Positions 6,936 through 14,954 of a stretch of 64,000 bases of DNA are shown here, piece after piece. Every line of letters starts with the position of its first letter. Within the stretch, counting starts at the first letter, position 1. Made by a program: the position numbers and the translations under genes. This stretch comes from Butyricicoccus sp. OM04-18BH (GTDB lineage Bacteria > Bacillota > Clostridia > Oscillospirales > Butyricicoccaceae). The notes under the pieces are model-generated. The model saw only the letters and a list, made by a program, of their open reading frames with translations. It had not been told where the DNA came from and did no database searches. The stretch lies in contig NZ_QULN01000012.1 of NCBI RefSeq assembly GCF_003481705.1, positions 7,623 through 71,622 on the forward strand, written 5' to 3'.

Positions 6936-7091
6936 TTGCCTTTCAAGCGGAAATATCGTATAATATATATGTAAAGTCTGTCTTAGCTCACTTGGTGAGT
7001 ATTGTCTCTTTTCGCTCCCTTGTAGGAGTACTGTATCTAAATTTAAAAGTTCAAGACTCTTATCAGATGTATTCTGATAAGAGTCTTTTTA
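6936..7091 (+). ncRNA. Orphan structured small RNA 3 with its promoter
   Basis: Promoter TTGCCT (6936-6941), 17-bp spacer, TATAAT (6959-6964). The transcript of about 120 nt ends at a strong intrinsic terminator: 15-bp stem 7053-7067/7073-7087, then T5. It carries two tandem, related hairpins, GCTCACTTGGTGAGTA and GCTCCCTTGTAGGAGTA, that differ by a paired A:T to C:G change. No ribosome-preceded ORF. No known family recognised. Confidence 0.6.
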
Positions 7092-7225
7092 TATATAGAT
7101 TTGCCCATATGAACGTTTCTCCATCCCTAAAAAGAAAGGAAGTATCCGAGCTGAATTAGTGAAAACATTTGTTGCGAAAGCGTAGAAAAATACAGGCTAT
7201 CACCGAAAATGCAGGAGAGAAAACC

Positions 7226-7380
7226 AACGTAAAAACGTGCCCGGTACGCCGTAAAAGTACCGGTGAGATAGAGTCCCGACTCTACCTCGGCTGCTAAAAG
7301 AACAGCCAAAATCTAATAAAACGGGCCGGTCAGGATAAACCGGAAAAAAGAATTATCCCGTCGTGCATAAGACGTAAAAG
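7226..7380 (+). other. Chain of small hairpins in the recombinase leader
   Basis: Consecutive short stems: ACGT-AAAA-ACGT (7227-7238), CCGGTAC/GTACCGG (7241-7263), TAGAGTC/GACTCTA (7269-7284), GGCTG/CAGCC (7289-7307), CCGGT/ACCGG (7326-7343) and CGTC/GACG (7359-7374). Five of the six carry an A-rich loop or flank such as GTAAAAG, CTAAAAG or GATAAAC. It is non-coding, ends 90 bases before the recombinase start, and may be a structured leader RNA or an arm-site cluster. Confidence 0.45.
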
Positions 7381-7471
7381 AGTGCATGCCTGATGATTTT
7401 TTTCAGAGGGCGACTTATGTTTTAACATCAAAAGTGAGATACAGTTGAGATACAGTAAGGGAAATTTTTAT

Positions 7472-8491
7472 ATGGGACACAAGAAAAAAGACGGAAGGAA
7501 TAGCCGCACACTGCATCAGCAGGCGTATGACAGACTGCAAAAAATGCAAGCATTTGGCGACAGCAAACGCCTCGATAAGCTCGAAAATCCAGAGGATTTT
7601 GCAAGAAAAATTTACAGCTTTTCGACCTACCAGACGTACTTTAAGCACATAAAATACTTTATCAAATGGCTGCAAAGGGAACATCCCGAAGTAAAAACGC
7701 TGAAAAAAGCCGAAAAATTTGTGCCGGAATGGCTGCAAGCTCGCGTGGATAAGGGGCTTTCCGCATGGACGATACAGACCGAGGCGGCCGCGCTGAATAA
7801 GTTGTACCAGATAAAATTGGACGATGAAAATCGCTTTCAGCCGCCGAGAAGATTAAAGGAAAATATCACGCGCAGCCGCGGAACCAAGAAGCGCGACGCG
7901 CATTTTTCAGAGAAAGCAAATGAAGAGTTAGTCAATTTCTGCAAGGCCTGCGGCTTCCGCCGCAATGTGCTGGAACGGCTGACGGGCAGTGACTTATACG
8001 ACCGCACAAAGGCCGAAACGGCATTCGCTGAAGCGCAGGAAGCAGGTAATGAAGCGCTTGCGGAAGCACTGCTTGTGGGTTTGAAAACCTTCCCGGAGCA
8101 GGATTACTTTATCCTGCATCGCCGCGACAAAGGCGGGAAAACGCGCCTATCTCCCATCGTCGGGCCGCACATAGATGCGGTCGTTCGGCGCATGAAAGCC
8201 ACGCCGCCGAGCGAAAAAGTGTGGCAGTATGTCAGCTCAAATTGCGATGTCCATGGCTATCGCGCGGATTACGCAACGTTCCTTTATAAGCAGTACGCGC
8301 GCCCAATCGAACAGCTGGATTACCATAAAAAGATACGCTGTTCCGACGGAAAATACCGCTCCGAAATTTATATCTGCCGCGGGAGTGAGCGCAGAAAACG
8401 CCTTGACCGCCGTGCGGTCGGCATCATCAGCATCGCGCTCGGCCACAGTCGCGAGGACACCGCGATTACAAATTATATTCGTAATCTTTAG
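7472..8491 (+). CDS. Tyrosine recombinase (integrase family)
   Basis: A 339-residue protein. The N-terminal SAM-like domain (about 1-125) precedes a catalytic domain with C-G-F-R-R-N-V-L-E-R-L (first Arg), H-G-Y-R-A-D-Y-A-T (HxxR) at about 260, L-G-H-S-R-E-D near 325 and the nucleophile in T-N-Y-I. The K-K-I-R-C-S-D-G-K-Y-R insertion before the C-terminus is unusual for plain phage integrases. I chose ATG 7472, preceded by AAGGG, over an upstream TTG. Its last 60 codons recur as a truncated copy at 20551-20758, in the same orientation, beyond the restriction island. It is probably the recombinase of the element or island. The att site is not proven; a candidate motif follows at 8532. Confidence 0.85.
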   Translation: MGHKKKDGRNSRTLHQQAYDRLQKMQAFGDSKRLDKLENPEDFARKIYSFSTYQTYFKHIKYFIKWLQREHPEVKTLKKAEKFVPEWLQARVDKGLSAWTIQTEAAALNKLYQIKLDDENRFQPPRRLKENITRSRGTKKRDAHFSEKANEELVNFCKACGFRRNVLERLTGSDLYDRTKAETAFAEAQEAGNEALAEALLVGLKTFPEQDYFILHRRDKGGKTRLSPIVGPHIDAVVRRMKATPPSEKVWQYVSSNCDVHGYRADYATFLYKQYARPIEQLDYHKKIRCSDGKYRSEIYICRGSERRKRLDRRAVGIISIALGHSREDTAITNYIRNL

Positions 8492-8531
8492 GCAGCGACT
8501 AGGTTTGGATACAGTTCAGTCGTTCAGGTCA

Positions 8532-8561
8532 GGGTACATTATTTGTGTAGGTGTATATGTA
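8532..8561. repeat. Recombinase-associated motif, solitary copy
   Basis: GGGTACATTATTTGTGTAGG (8532-8551) lies 40 bp after the recombinase stop. The same motif occurs at 20520-20541 and, changed, at 20270-20287, each time next to recombinase-derived sequence or its flank. A role as recombination or binding site is inferred from this association. Confidence 0.5.
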
Positions 8562-8604
8562 CGAAGGACGTTTACCTGAATAATTGGAAGACCGGTTAAG
8601 AAGA

Positions 8605-8654
8605 CAGGCGGGAAACCGCCTGCTCTTGACATATCTGCATACAACTGTTATATA
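8605..8654 (+). promoter_or_regulatory. Hairpin and orphan promoter
   Basis: CAGGCGG-GAAA-CCGCCTG (8605-8622) is directly followed by TTGACA (8626-8631), a 17-bp spacer and TATATA (8649-8654). A transcript would run antisense into the serine recombinase remnant. No gene is seen downstream on this strand, so function is unknown. 8492-8775 otherwise holds nothing recognisable. Confidence 0.45.
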
Positions 8655-8775
8655 TAAGACAAGAGCGACAAGCCTAATCCATAAGCTCATCGCCCTTAAT
8701 TATCATAGAAGAATCTTATTCACAGAGTTTTTCTCACACGCTCGATTTAACAGCAAATGTTATTCTGGTCAATGT

Positions 8776-9042
8776 TTATAAATGCTGACGTTGCAGAATA
8801 TCGACAATAATAATAGTTGACCTTTGTCGTTTGTAAATCAAAGTGCCTCTCCGTTTTTTCTTGTGGATGAGCGCGGACTTGCTGATACTGGACAGTTTGA
8901 CGATTTGTGTATGCGAATGGTCCATAAGCAGAATTATTGTATGGTCAAGCTGTCCGGTGTTGAAATTGGGCGGACAGTCTTCACGGAAATTCGGGTGGGT
9001 GACAGGACGGTCCATCGACCGTATCATGGTAATAAGGAGCAT
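8776..9042 (-). pseudogene. Serine recombinase remnant (C-terminal part)
   Basis: The minus-strand translation contains H-P-N-F-R-E-D-C-P-P-N-F, Q-L-D-H-T-I-I-L-L and S-I-S-K-S-A-L-I, which align with the C-terminus of the intact serine recombinase at 21679-22272 (D-P-N-F-R-E-G-R-P-P-K-F, Q-L-D-H-A-M-A-L-L, G-I-S-K-S-T-L-I). The whole catalytic domain is missing and key small residues have drifted. It is a decayed relative, and shows that several rounds of recombinase-driven insertion happened here. Confidence 0.75.
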
Positions 9043-9124
9043 CAGAGCATAAATGGCATGAACAGATAGAAACCCGTTTGGTTCTCAGAAACAGCCTAAA
9101 ACTATGGGCGGGCATACATTTTGA

Positions 9125-9403
9125 GACAACATCGTAAAGTCCGGACGATTCCGCCTGCAAAAGCATAAGTTCGCACCGCTTTTCCGTATTCTGGACGACG
9201 GAGATTACCTGCAGGCCATCGGCGAAGAAGGCGCCATGCGTGCGCGGCTTCGTCTGCTGACCGCGGGCAACAGCTATATCGTTCCGCAGTGCGGTGATAT
9301 CGTGGGCATCCACAATGTCGATCCGTCACAGATAACATTGGCACGGTGGGAGCGGTTCTGTGCGGCGATGGATGATTTGGCTAAGAGGCAGGGGTGGGGG
9401 TAG
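9125..9403 (+). pseudogene. Gene fragment without start codon
   Basis: A frame directly after a stop is open for 92 codons and reads D-N-I-V-K-S-G-R-F-R-L-Q-K-H, then F-R-I-L-D-D-G-D-Y-L and C-G-D-I-V-G-I-H-N-V-D, ending at TAG 9401-9403. Base composition is GC-rich like host genes, unlike its AT-rich surroundings. There is no start codon or ribosome site near its beginning. I do not recognise the family. It is likely the 3' end of a gene truncated by insertion. Confidence 0.4.
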
Positions 9404-9476
9404 TACATAATGACGAAAATAAGAATGGCGACCGTAGGTATCCGAGAGGGATGAATCATGGAAACGAATCGCCCGA

Positions 9477-9519
9477 ATCTATTGCAGCGCAACGGATTCG
9501 GGCGATTTTCTCTGTGTCA
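9477..9519. terminator. Bidirectional-type terminator before the DUF2971 gene end
   Basis: AATCGCCCGAATC and GATTCGGGCGATT pair across a loop of about 15 bases, with T4 on the plus strand. On the minus strand it sits 40 bp beyond the stop of the DUF2971 gene and probably ends the seven-gene restriction polycistron. Confidence 0.6.
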
Positions 9520-9558
9520 ATAAGGTTAGTAAGGGTAATTGTTATACGCGCCTTTGCA

Positions 9559-10569
9559 CTACTTAAGTGTCACTGGTACGGCATTTAGCCTGTTTTTTGA
9601 ATCAATGATCGATTTATAAATATCTTTGATTCCAGCTTCTCTTGCCATGCTGACAACAAGATTTTCTTCCTTTACTCCCATTCTTAAACCCAGGATAATC
9701 CCGCTTGGAACCCATTCCATCATAACTGGCGGCTTCATTGGGCAAGCAGTTATCATACGCCATTCTTCATCGTATTCATGGCATTTCCTCTTGATCAGCG
9801 TTGTTCTTTCTCTTTCCCATGTACCATTCCCCACGCTATCATACAGATATTTGAGAATTGTCGTATCAGAAATTTCGCCGATCTTGTTCAGCATTACAAG
9901 TTTTGCGAAATTAGTAGCATTATACGGAGCGTTCGAATAGTAGATGGGATATAACGGTGTGCCGAAATTTTTGATTCCACAGTTTTGACATTTTTCCTGT
10001 TTCCCGCATAAATAGTTTTCTTTCTTTTCAAGATCATAAATCTGAACAAAGCCTCTGTGTTGGTCTGCGTATTTTAGCCAGAGAACCTCATTAAAACCAT
10101 TCTCGGAAAAGCAAATAGACCAAGTGTCTTTCTTTATCTCATCTCGCAATGCAAGCGCAGAACTAAGAAAATTTTCGACGAGTCCATTTGAAAGCATCTT
10201 TGTCACATTGTCAGCTGTAAAAAAGGCTTTCTGCTCTTCAGTCAGCATGCCGCCAAGAATGTCCTTGACACCTTCTGTGACTGCTTCTGTGCTTTCACGA
10301 GTTTGAAATGCTGTCAGAAGTTCTTGGTGAATAGAGTCAATATCAATATGTAAAAATGTATCAAAGGGATCGTCATAATAGTTTGCCGAAGAAAAATAGA
10401 GCCTATTTGTACGAAGTGCTTCCAAGCTATTAAGATTGACAGGACGATAGCGAAATAAAAGTTTCGGAAACCGTATCGCTGCCATCAGTTGTTTTGCATC
10501 CTGTGATAGGTCAAGTCCGGGTAATGCGCATAAAGTTTTCCAGAACGCTTCTCGTTCTTGTGCATTCAT
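9559..10569 (-). CDS. DUF2971 family protein, defence-island associated
   Basis: A 336-residue protein with the DUF2971 pattern: L-F-R-Y-R-P-V-N near residue 35, N-R-L-Y-F-S-S-A-N-Y-Y-D-D-P-F-D at about 53-68, and W-S-I-C-F-S-E-N with E-V-L-W-L-K-Y-A near 145-160. A C-x-x-C pair (E-K-C-Q-N-C-G) near 195 is an extra. DUF2971 proteins are of unknown biochemical function but recur beside phage-defence genes. It is the last gene of the restriction polycistron, 28 bases after hsdR. A toxin or effector role is inference only. Confidence 0.75.
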   Translation of the reverse strand: MNAQEREAFWKTLCALPGLDLSQDAKQLMAAIRFPKLLFRYRPVNLNSLEALRTNRLYFSSANYYDDPFDTFLHIDIDSIHQELLTAFQTRESTEAVTEGVKDILGGMLTEEQKAFFTADNVTKMLSNGLVENFLSSALALRDEIKKDTWSICFSENGFNEVLWLKYADQHRGFVQIYDLEKKENYLCGKQEKCQNCGIKNFGTPLYPIYYSNAPYNATNFAKLVMLNKIGEISDTTILKYLYDSVGNGTWERERTTLIKRKCHEYDEEWRMITACPMKPPVMMEWVPSGIILGLRMGVKEENLVVSMAREAGIKDIYKSIIDSKNRLNAVPVTLK

Positions 10570-10597
10570 TCTTTCGGCCCCCTATCTTCCACCGCAT

Positions 10598-13500
10598 TCA
10601 CGCCGCCAGCGCATTGGCATTGACCCGTTCAATCGCCTGTCGGATGCCTGCCCACACGGACAGGTCTGTGAACACTTCCACGATGCTGCCGTAGTCGGTA
10701 AACGGTGCTTCCTGCAAAACGGACATATCTTTCATCATGCCGTTATGAACAATGTACTCCACAATCTGGTTTACGAAGTAAATCTGCCTGCTGTCCAAGC
10801 TGGCATCGTTCAGATACTGCGCAAACGCCTCCTTTGCCGCGTTCATGTCAACTCCGACGATTTCTCGCACGAACTCGCCCAGCGGCTTCTGGCCGTACTC
10901 AGCCACATAATCCTGTTTCGTACCGACCTCGCTCCAGAGTGCTTTCTCCAGCGCCTGCACATCTTCCACAGTCAAAGGGACATTACCCTTTAGTTTGGCA
11001 ATAACGGCGTCATTCATGTGCTGACGCACGTAGAATTCCGCCTTGGCCTTGTAGTTCTTCAGATCGTCGTTTTCCAGCTCAGATTCCTTCCAGTCCACAG
11101 ACAGAATTTCGTCATCAAAATTCGTATCATAGCGCACTTTACTGACCGGAATATACTTGATGAGGTCGCGCAGATTCTCCCGGATGTACTCAAATTCATT
11201 GATTCCGGCGGTCTCCACATAGTCCGTATGCAAAATCTTGTCAATCAGCTCAGCCTGCACCATGATCTCCGGAATATTTGCCACAGCTGCAACGGCAGAG
11301 ACCTTTTTAACCAGATCGCTCCGCGCCTTGCCATACTTCTTTCCCGCCAGGTACGCAAGCTCGATGCCGTATAGCAGCGCGTCGAACCGCAGCGCTTTGG
11401 CATCGTCCTCTTCCGGTGTAATAAGCGGCGCAAGCTCTTGCCCTATGAGCAAGGTATCCTCATAGGTCAGAGCGTTATAGCTGTCCGGTTCTGCATACCG
11501 CTCTACATATTTTAAATGCTGGCGGACAGCAAAGTTCTCTTTGTTCAGTTCCCGCACCTTGCGCACCATGTCCTCCACCAGCGTCTTGCGGAAGGCAATC
11601 AGATCCGTTGTCTGATACGCCAAGTCCTGCAATTTGAAGGCAATTTGGGCCTTCAGATGGAAGATTGCGCCTTGCAGGGCGATCATATTGGCGGTAGGTC
11701 TGCCCTTGTTCATGCGAAAGAACTCAAAGTTGCCGCAGAAGTCAAAAATATAGAACTTGTCCTTATCCTTACCATCCATCAGCCCCGGACACAGACGGGT
11801 GCCACGCCCAATCATCTGCCAGAACTTCGCTTTGCTCATGACCTTTTTAAAGAACACCAGATTCAGCACCTCCGGCACGTCGATGCCGGTGTCCAGCATA
11901 TCCACGGAAATGGCGATTTGCGGCAGCTTTTTCGGATCGGAGAACTCGTCAATCGCGCTCTGGGCGTAAGTCATATAGTTATCAATGACCTTGGCAAAGC
12001 CGGGAAGGTGCGGGTATTCTTTATTGAAAACCGCGAGGATTTTCTCCGCATGGGTGTGATTTTTTGCAAAGATGATCGTTTTGCCCAGCTTACTGCCGTA
12101 GTCGATGGTCAGACCGTGGGTCATCAGCGTGTTCAGTACCTGTCGGATGGTGTCTTCATTGAAAATCCATTCGTTCAGCGCCGAGGATGCAATGCGCTCC
12201 GGTAATTCTCCGTTTTCATCTTCGAAGGTGTCCTCATAGGCCTGCTTGTCCTCGTCGGAAAGCTCATCGTAAACGATGCCCTGTTCAATAAATTTCAGCT
12301 TCGTCTCTACCGACAGGAAATCCACCAGATACCCGTCCTTCACCGCCTGCGCCAGTTCATAGCCATAGGTGGGTACGCCGTTTTCTAGTTCAAATATCTC
12401 ATAGGTGTTCTTGTCGATCTCGTCCTTGGGCGTGGCCGTCAGTCCCACCAGCGGGGCATCAAAGTAGTTGAAAATATCCCGGTACTTGTTGTAAACGGAG
12501 CGGTGAGCTTCGTCACAGATGACCAAATCGAAATGTCCGCAGGTGAAAAGCTTACCCTCTTCATCCTGCACGCTGTCAATAACATTGTACATGGTCTGAT
12601 AGGTGGAAAACACACAGTGGGCTGTGTAGTTGTCCTTCTCCTCACAGAGATTGGTAACGGAGAGATCGGGCAGCAAATTCACAAAGCTGCGCTTGGCCTG
12701 CGTCACCAGACTGTTGCGGTCAGCAAGGAAGAGAATATTCTTCACCCAGCCGTGTTGGAGCAGCACATCGCATAGGGCGATGACAGTTCTCGTTTTTCCG
12801 GAACCGGTGGCCATGACCAGCAGCGCCTTGCGGCGGTTCCGGGCAAAGGCATCGCAGGCTGCCTTGATCGCGCCCTCCTGATAGTAGCGACCGGCGATTT
12901 TGCGATCCACCATAATATTTTTCAGGCTCGTCCGCATACTCTGGAGATTGAAGAGCTTCTCCAGATCACGTTTGGAGTAAATGGCCGCACATTTCCGCTC
13001 AGGATACAGATTGTCCGTGATGCGGGTCTCAAAGCCGTTGGTCAGGAAGATGACCGGGCGGCGGTGATACTTTTTCTCCAACAGATCGGCGTAGAGCTTT
13101 GCCTGCTGGCGGCCCTTAGCTACGTCCACGCAGGTGCGCTTGGCCTCCACCACTGCCAAGGGGCGTCCGTCATCACCGTAGAGCACATAGTCTGCATAGC
13201 CGACCTCGGACTTGTTTGGCATACCGGGCAGCTCTACCTCATTCAGCCAGTCCTTGCTCTCCGTCCAGCCCGCATCTGTGAGCATGGTGTCGATATACAG
13301 CTTGCGGGTCTTGTATTCGGACAGGTCGAGGGGCTTTGGCACATAGGTCTGCTGCTGCTCGGCGCGACGGGCGGTGAGTTCCTCCTTCAGCGCAGCGTTT
13401 TCCGCCATCAGCGCGGCGAGCTCCACCTCCGGCACTTCCTGCACCGGCTCGGCGGAAACTTCGCTTTTCTGCGTCAGCAGCGCATGGTCGAAATGTCCTT

Positions 13501-13891
13501 CGGTGTAGTTCTCGCCGTAGCAGTACGCCACAAAATCCAGAAGAATATAGAGATTTTCCAGACACAGCGCCGCCTGCTCTTCGGTGATTTTCTTGCCGGT
13601 GTGGGCGGCGTTGTTGCCCATGCGACGGATCAGATCCATCCGCCGCCAGATGTCCGCGCCCACGATGTCCCGGAAGTCTTCGGTATTCATGAGACTCACC
13701 AGAGAGTCCTGATAAGGCATGACCAGCGCCTTGTCCACGGAATACATCCACTTCACGGCAAACTCCATCGCCCTGCGGCAGTTCAGCACACAGGCGGAGG
13801 GGTCGATGGGCAGAATGCGCTCAGCGGAGACGGCAACAGGGGCGAAGGAGGAAAATTGCGGGATGGAGAGGAATGTATCAAAGTTGGTCAT
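10598..13891 (-). CDS. hsdR: Type I restriction endonuclease, R subunit
   Basis: A 1097-residue motor/nuclease subunit. The N-terminal 150 residues look like a DUF4145-type domain (R-R-A-M-E-F-A-V-K-W-M-Y). The nuclease site shows A-V-V-E-A-K-R-T at about 255-262. The SF2 helicase has Walker A M-A-T-G-S-G-K-T-R-T at about 372-381, D-E-A-H-R-S near 475 and L-T-A-T-P-K near 503, then G-R-G-T-R-L motif VI at about 725. The C-terminus (about 940-1097) resembles the EcoEI-type HsdR C-terminal domain that binds the methylase complex. It belongs to the same polycistron as hsdM and hsdS, but the DUF4393 pair is inserted between hsdS and hsdR. Complete and apparently intact. Confidence 0.94.
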   Translation of the reverse strand: MTNFDTFLSIPQFSSFAPVAVSAERILPIDPSACVLNCRRAMEFAVKWMYSVDKALVMPYQDSLVSLMNTEDFRDIVGADIWRRMDLIRRMGNNAAHTGKKITEEQAALCLENLYILLDFVAYCYGENYTEGHFDHALLTQKSEVSAEPVQEVPEVELAALMAENAALKEELTARRAEQQQTYVPKPLDLSEYKTRKLYIDTMLTDAGWTESKDWLNEVELPGMPNKSEVGYADYVLYGDDGRPLAVVEAKRTCVDVAKGRQQAKLYADLLEKKYHRRPVIFLTNGFETRITDNLYPERKCAAIYSKRDLEKLFNLQSMRTSLKNIMVDRKIAGRYYQEGAIKAACDAFARNRRKALLVMATGSGKTRTVIALCDVLLQHGWVKNILFLADRNSLVTQAKRSFVNLLPDLSVTNLCEEKDNYTAHCVFSTYQTMYNVIDSVQDEEGKLFTCGHFDLVICDEAHRSVYNKYRDIFNYFDAPLVGLTATPKDEIDKNTYEIFELENGVPTYGYELAQAVKDGYLVDFLSVETKLKFIEQGIVYDELSDEDKQAYEDTFEDENGELPERIASSALNEWIFNEDTIRQVLNTLMTHGLTIDYGSKLGKTIIFAKNHTHAEKILAVFNKEYPHLPGFAKVIDNYMTYAQSAIDEFSDPKKLPQIAISVDMLDTGIDVPEVLNLVFFKKVMSKAKFWQMIGRGTRLCPGLMDGKDKDKFYIFDFCGNFEFFRMNKGRPTANMIALQGAIFHLKAQIAFKLQDLAYQTTDLIAFRKTLVEDMVRKVRELNKENFAVRQHLKYVERYAEPDSYNALTYEDTLLIGQELAPLITPEEDDAKALRFDALLYGIELAYLAGKKYGKARSDLVKKVSAVAAVANIPEIMVQAELIDKILHTDYVETAGINEFEYIRENLRDLIKYIPVSKVRYDTNFDDEILSVDWKESELENDDLKNYKAKAEFYVRQHMNDAVIAKLKGNVPLTVEDVQALEKALWSEVGTKQDYVAEYGQKPLGEFVREIVGVDMNAAKEAFAQYLNDASLDSRQIYFVNQIVEYIVHNGMMKDMSVLQEAPFTDYGSIVEVFTDLSVWAGIRQAIERVNANALAA

Positions 13892-13922
13892 CGGGTTTCA
13901 CCTCACGTTTATTACTCTAGAT

Positions 13923-14726
13923 TTACGGATTTGGAGTAAATCCTAGCGTAATTGTTTCTGTAGTACATAAGCAAATTTCGCAAAAAGATTTTCCAAAGTC
14001 GGTTATTGAGATATAACTTTCCTCAAACTTTGGCTTGTTGAATGGATGTACCCGATGCGTAATCGTGTTGATTTGCGATTCTAAATATCGGTGTTCCTTT
14101 AACGGCTCATATAGGGCTTTATTTGTGAGTGAAGCAAGCATAGCGTTTTTAAGTAGCCCAAGGCGAATCAAATTATCGAAATATTTACCGACTTCAAATG
14201 GATATTCACATTTGGCTAGCTCTCCGACATTAGAAAAATTTTTTACAACATCGTAACCTTCTTCTTTTTTATTTACACACCGAAGGGTAATGGTCGGTAT
14301 AATTGTATTTGAAGACATGTAACGAAGAATTTTAGCTTCATCAGGACTAAGTTGCTTAATAATTTCTACAAAGGCAGGATGAATTCCATCTTTCATTGTC
14401 TCGTTCATAGAGTTAGCCAGTAGTTGGGCATACAGTTCTCTTATTTCTATATCTTCCGTTATACTTGCGTTTTGTAGAGTTGGTACTGCAATTCTTGGGG
14501 ATGGCGGAACAATATTCTCTGATGGTATATTTTTCAGCTTCTCTTCAAGCATTTTGCGCAAATCAGATAGTAGCTCTTCCCGCAACTGTGGATAATACTC
14601 TCGAAACATGGAAAGGGCCATATGCGTAGCGTCTGCCACGGATAATCCATTATACTGCTCTGCGATGAACGTATTTCCGTGTGAGCCAAGTCCTGCATTT
14701 TGGTTGATTTCTGTCTTGTCATTCAT
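13923..14726 (-). CDS. DUF4393 (Abi-alpha-like) protein
   Basis: A 267-residue protein. Residues about 100-140 (E-L-Y-A-Q-L-L-A-N-S-M-N, then H-P-A-F-V-E-I-I-K-Q-L-S-P-D-E-A-K-I-L) match the DUF4393/Abi-alpha family, linked to abortive infection. The N-terminal arm carries G-S-H-G-N-T-F-I-A-E-Q-Y-N-G, which resembles S-G-S-N-N-T-F-I-G-I-Q-N-N in the upstream small membrane protein. The start overlaps that gene by 8 bases, so the two are translationally coupled and likely interact. It lies between hsdS and hsdR, a common place for accessory defence genes. The cysteine pair near the end (C-E-I-C-L-C) is notable. Family call from motifs; abortive-infection activity is inferred. Confidence 0.75.
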   Translation of the reverse strand: MNDKTEINQNAGLGSHGNTFIAEQYNGLSVADATHMALSMFREYYPQLREELLSDLRKMLEEKLKNIPSENIVPPSPRIAVPTLQNASITEDIEIRELYAQLLANSMNETMKDGIHPAFVEIIKQLSPDEAKILRYMSSNTIIPTITLRCVNKKEEGYDVVKNFSNVGELAKCEYPFEVGKYFDNLIRLGLLKNAMLASLTNKALYEPLKEHRYLESQINTITHRVHPFNKPKFEESYISITDFGKSFCEICLCTTETITLGFTPNP

Positions 14727-14943
14727 CGTTTTTCCCTCCTTTGTGATTGTTCTGGATTCCGATGAATGTATTATTGCTGCCGGACGATGTCTGATTGATG
14801 GTAGTAGAATCAGATTTGCCTTTGCTCGAATTATCTTTTTTTATGAGTCCAAAAATTCCGGTTATGATGGCTACCGATACCGAGCCACAGATTGTTATTA
14901 CCGCAACTTGCACGGTTGCGTCTAACGATGAAAACCATGCCAT
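14719..14943 (-). CDS. Small single-pass membrane protein with GNT-type tail motif
   Basis: A 74-residue protein. One membrane helix (about 12-34: V-A-V-I-T-I-C-G-S-V-S-V-A-I-I-T-G-I-F-G) is followed by K-K and a polar tail rich in Ser, Thr, Asn and Gly, ending with S-G-S-N-N-T-F-I-G-I-Q-N-N-H-K-G-G. The tail motif recurs at the N-terminus of the DUF4393 protein encoded next. I propose that it anchors the DUF4393 protein to the membrane. It lies 11 bases after hsdS and overlaps the following gene by 8. A ribosome site GAGGTG precedes the ATG. Confidence 0.7.
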   Translation of the reverse strand: MAWFSSLDATVQVAVITICGSVSVAIITGIFGLIKKDNSSKGKSDSTTINQTSSGSNNTFIGIQNNHKGGKNDE

Positions 14944-14954
14944 TTTGCTTCACC

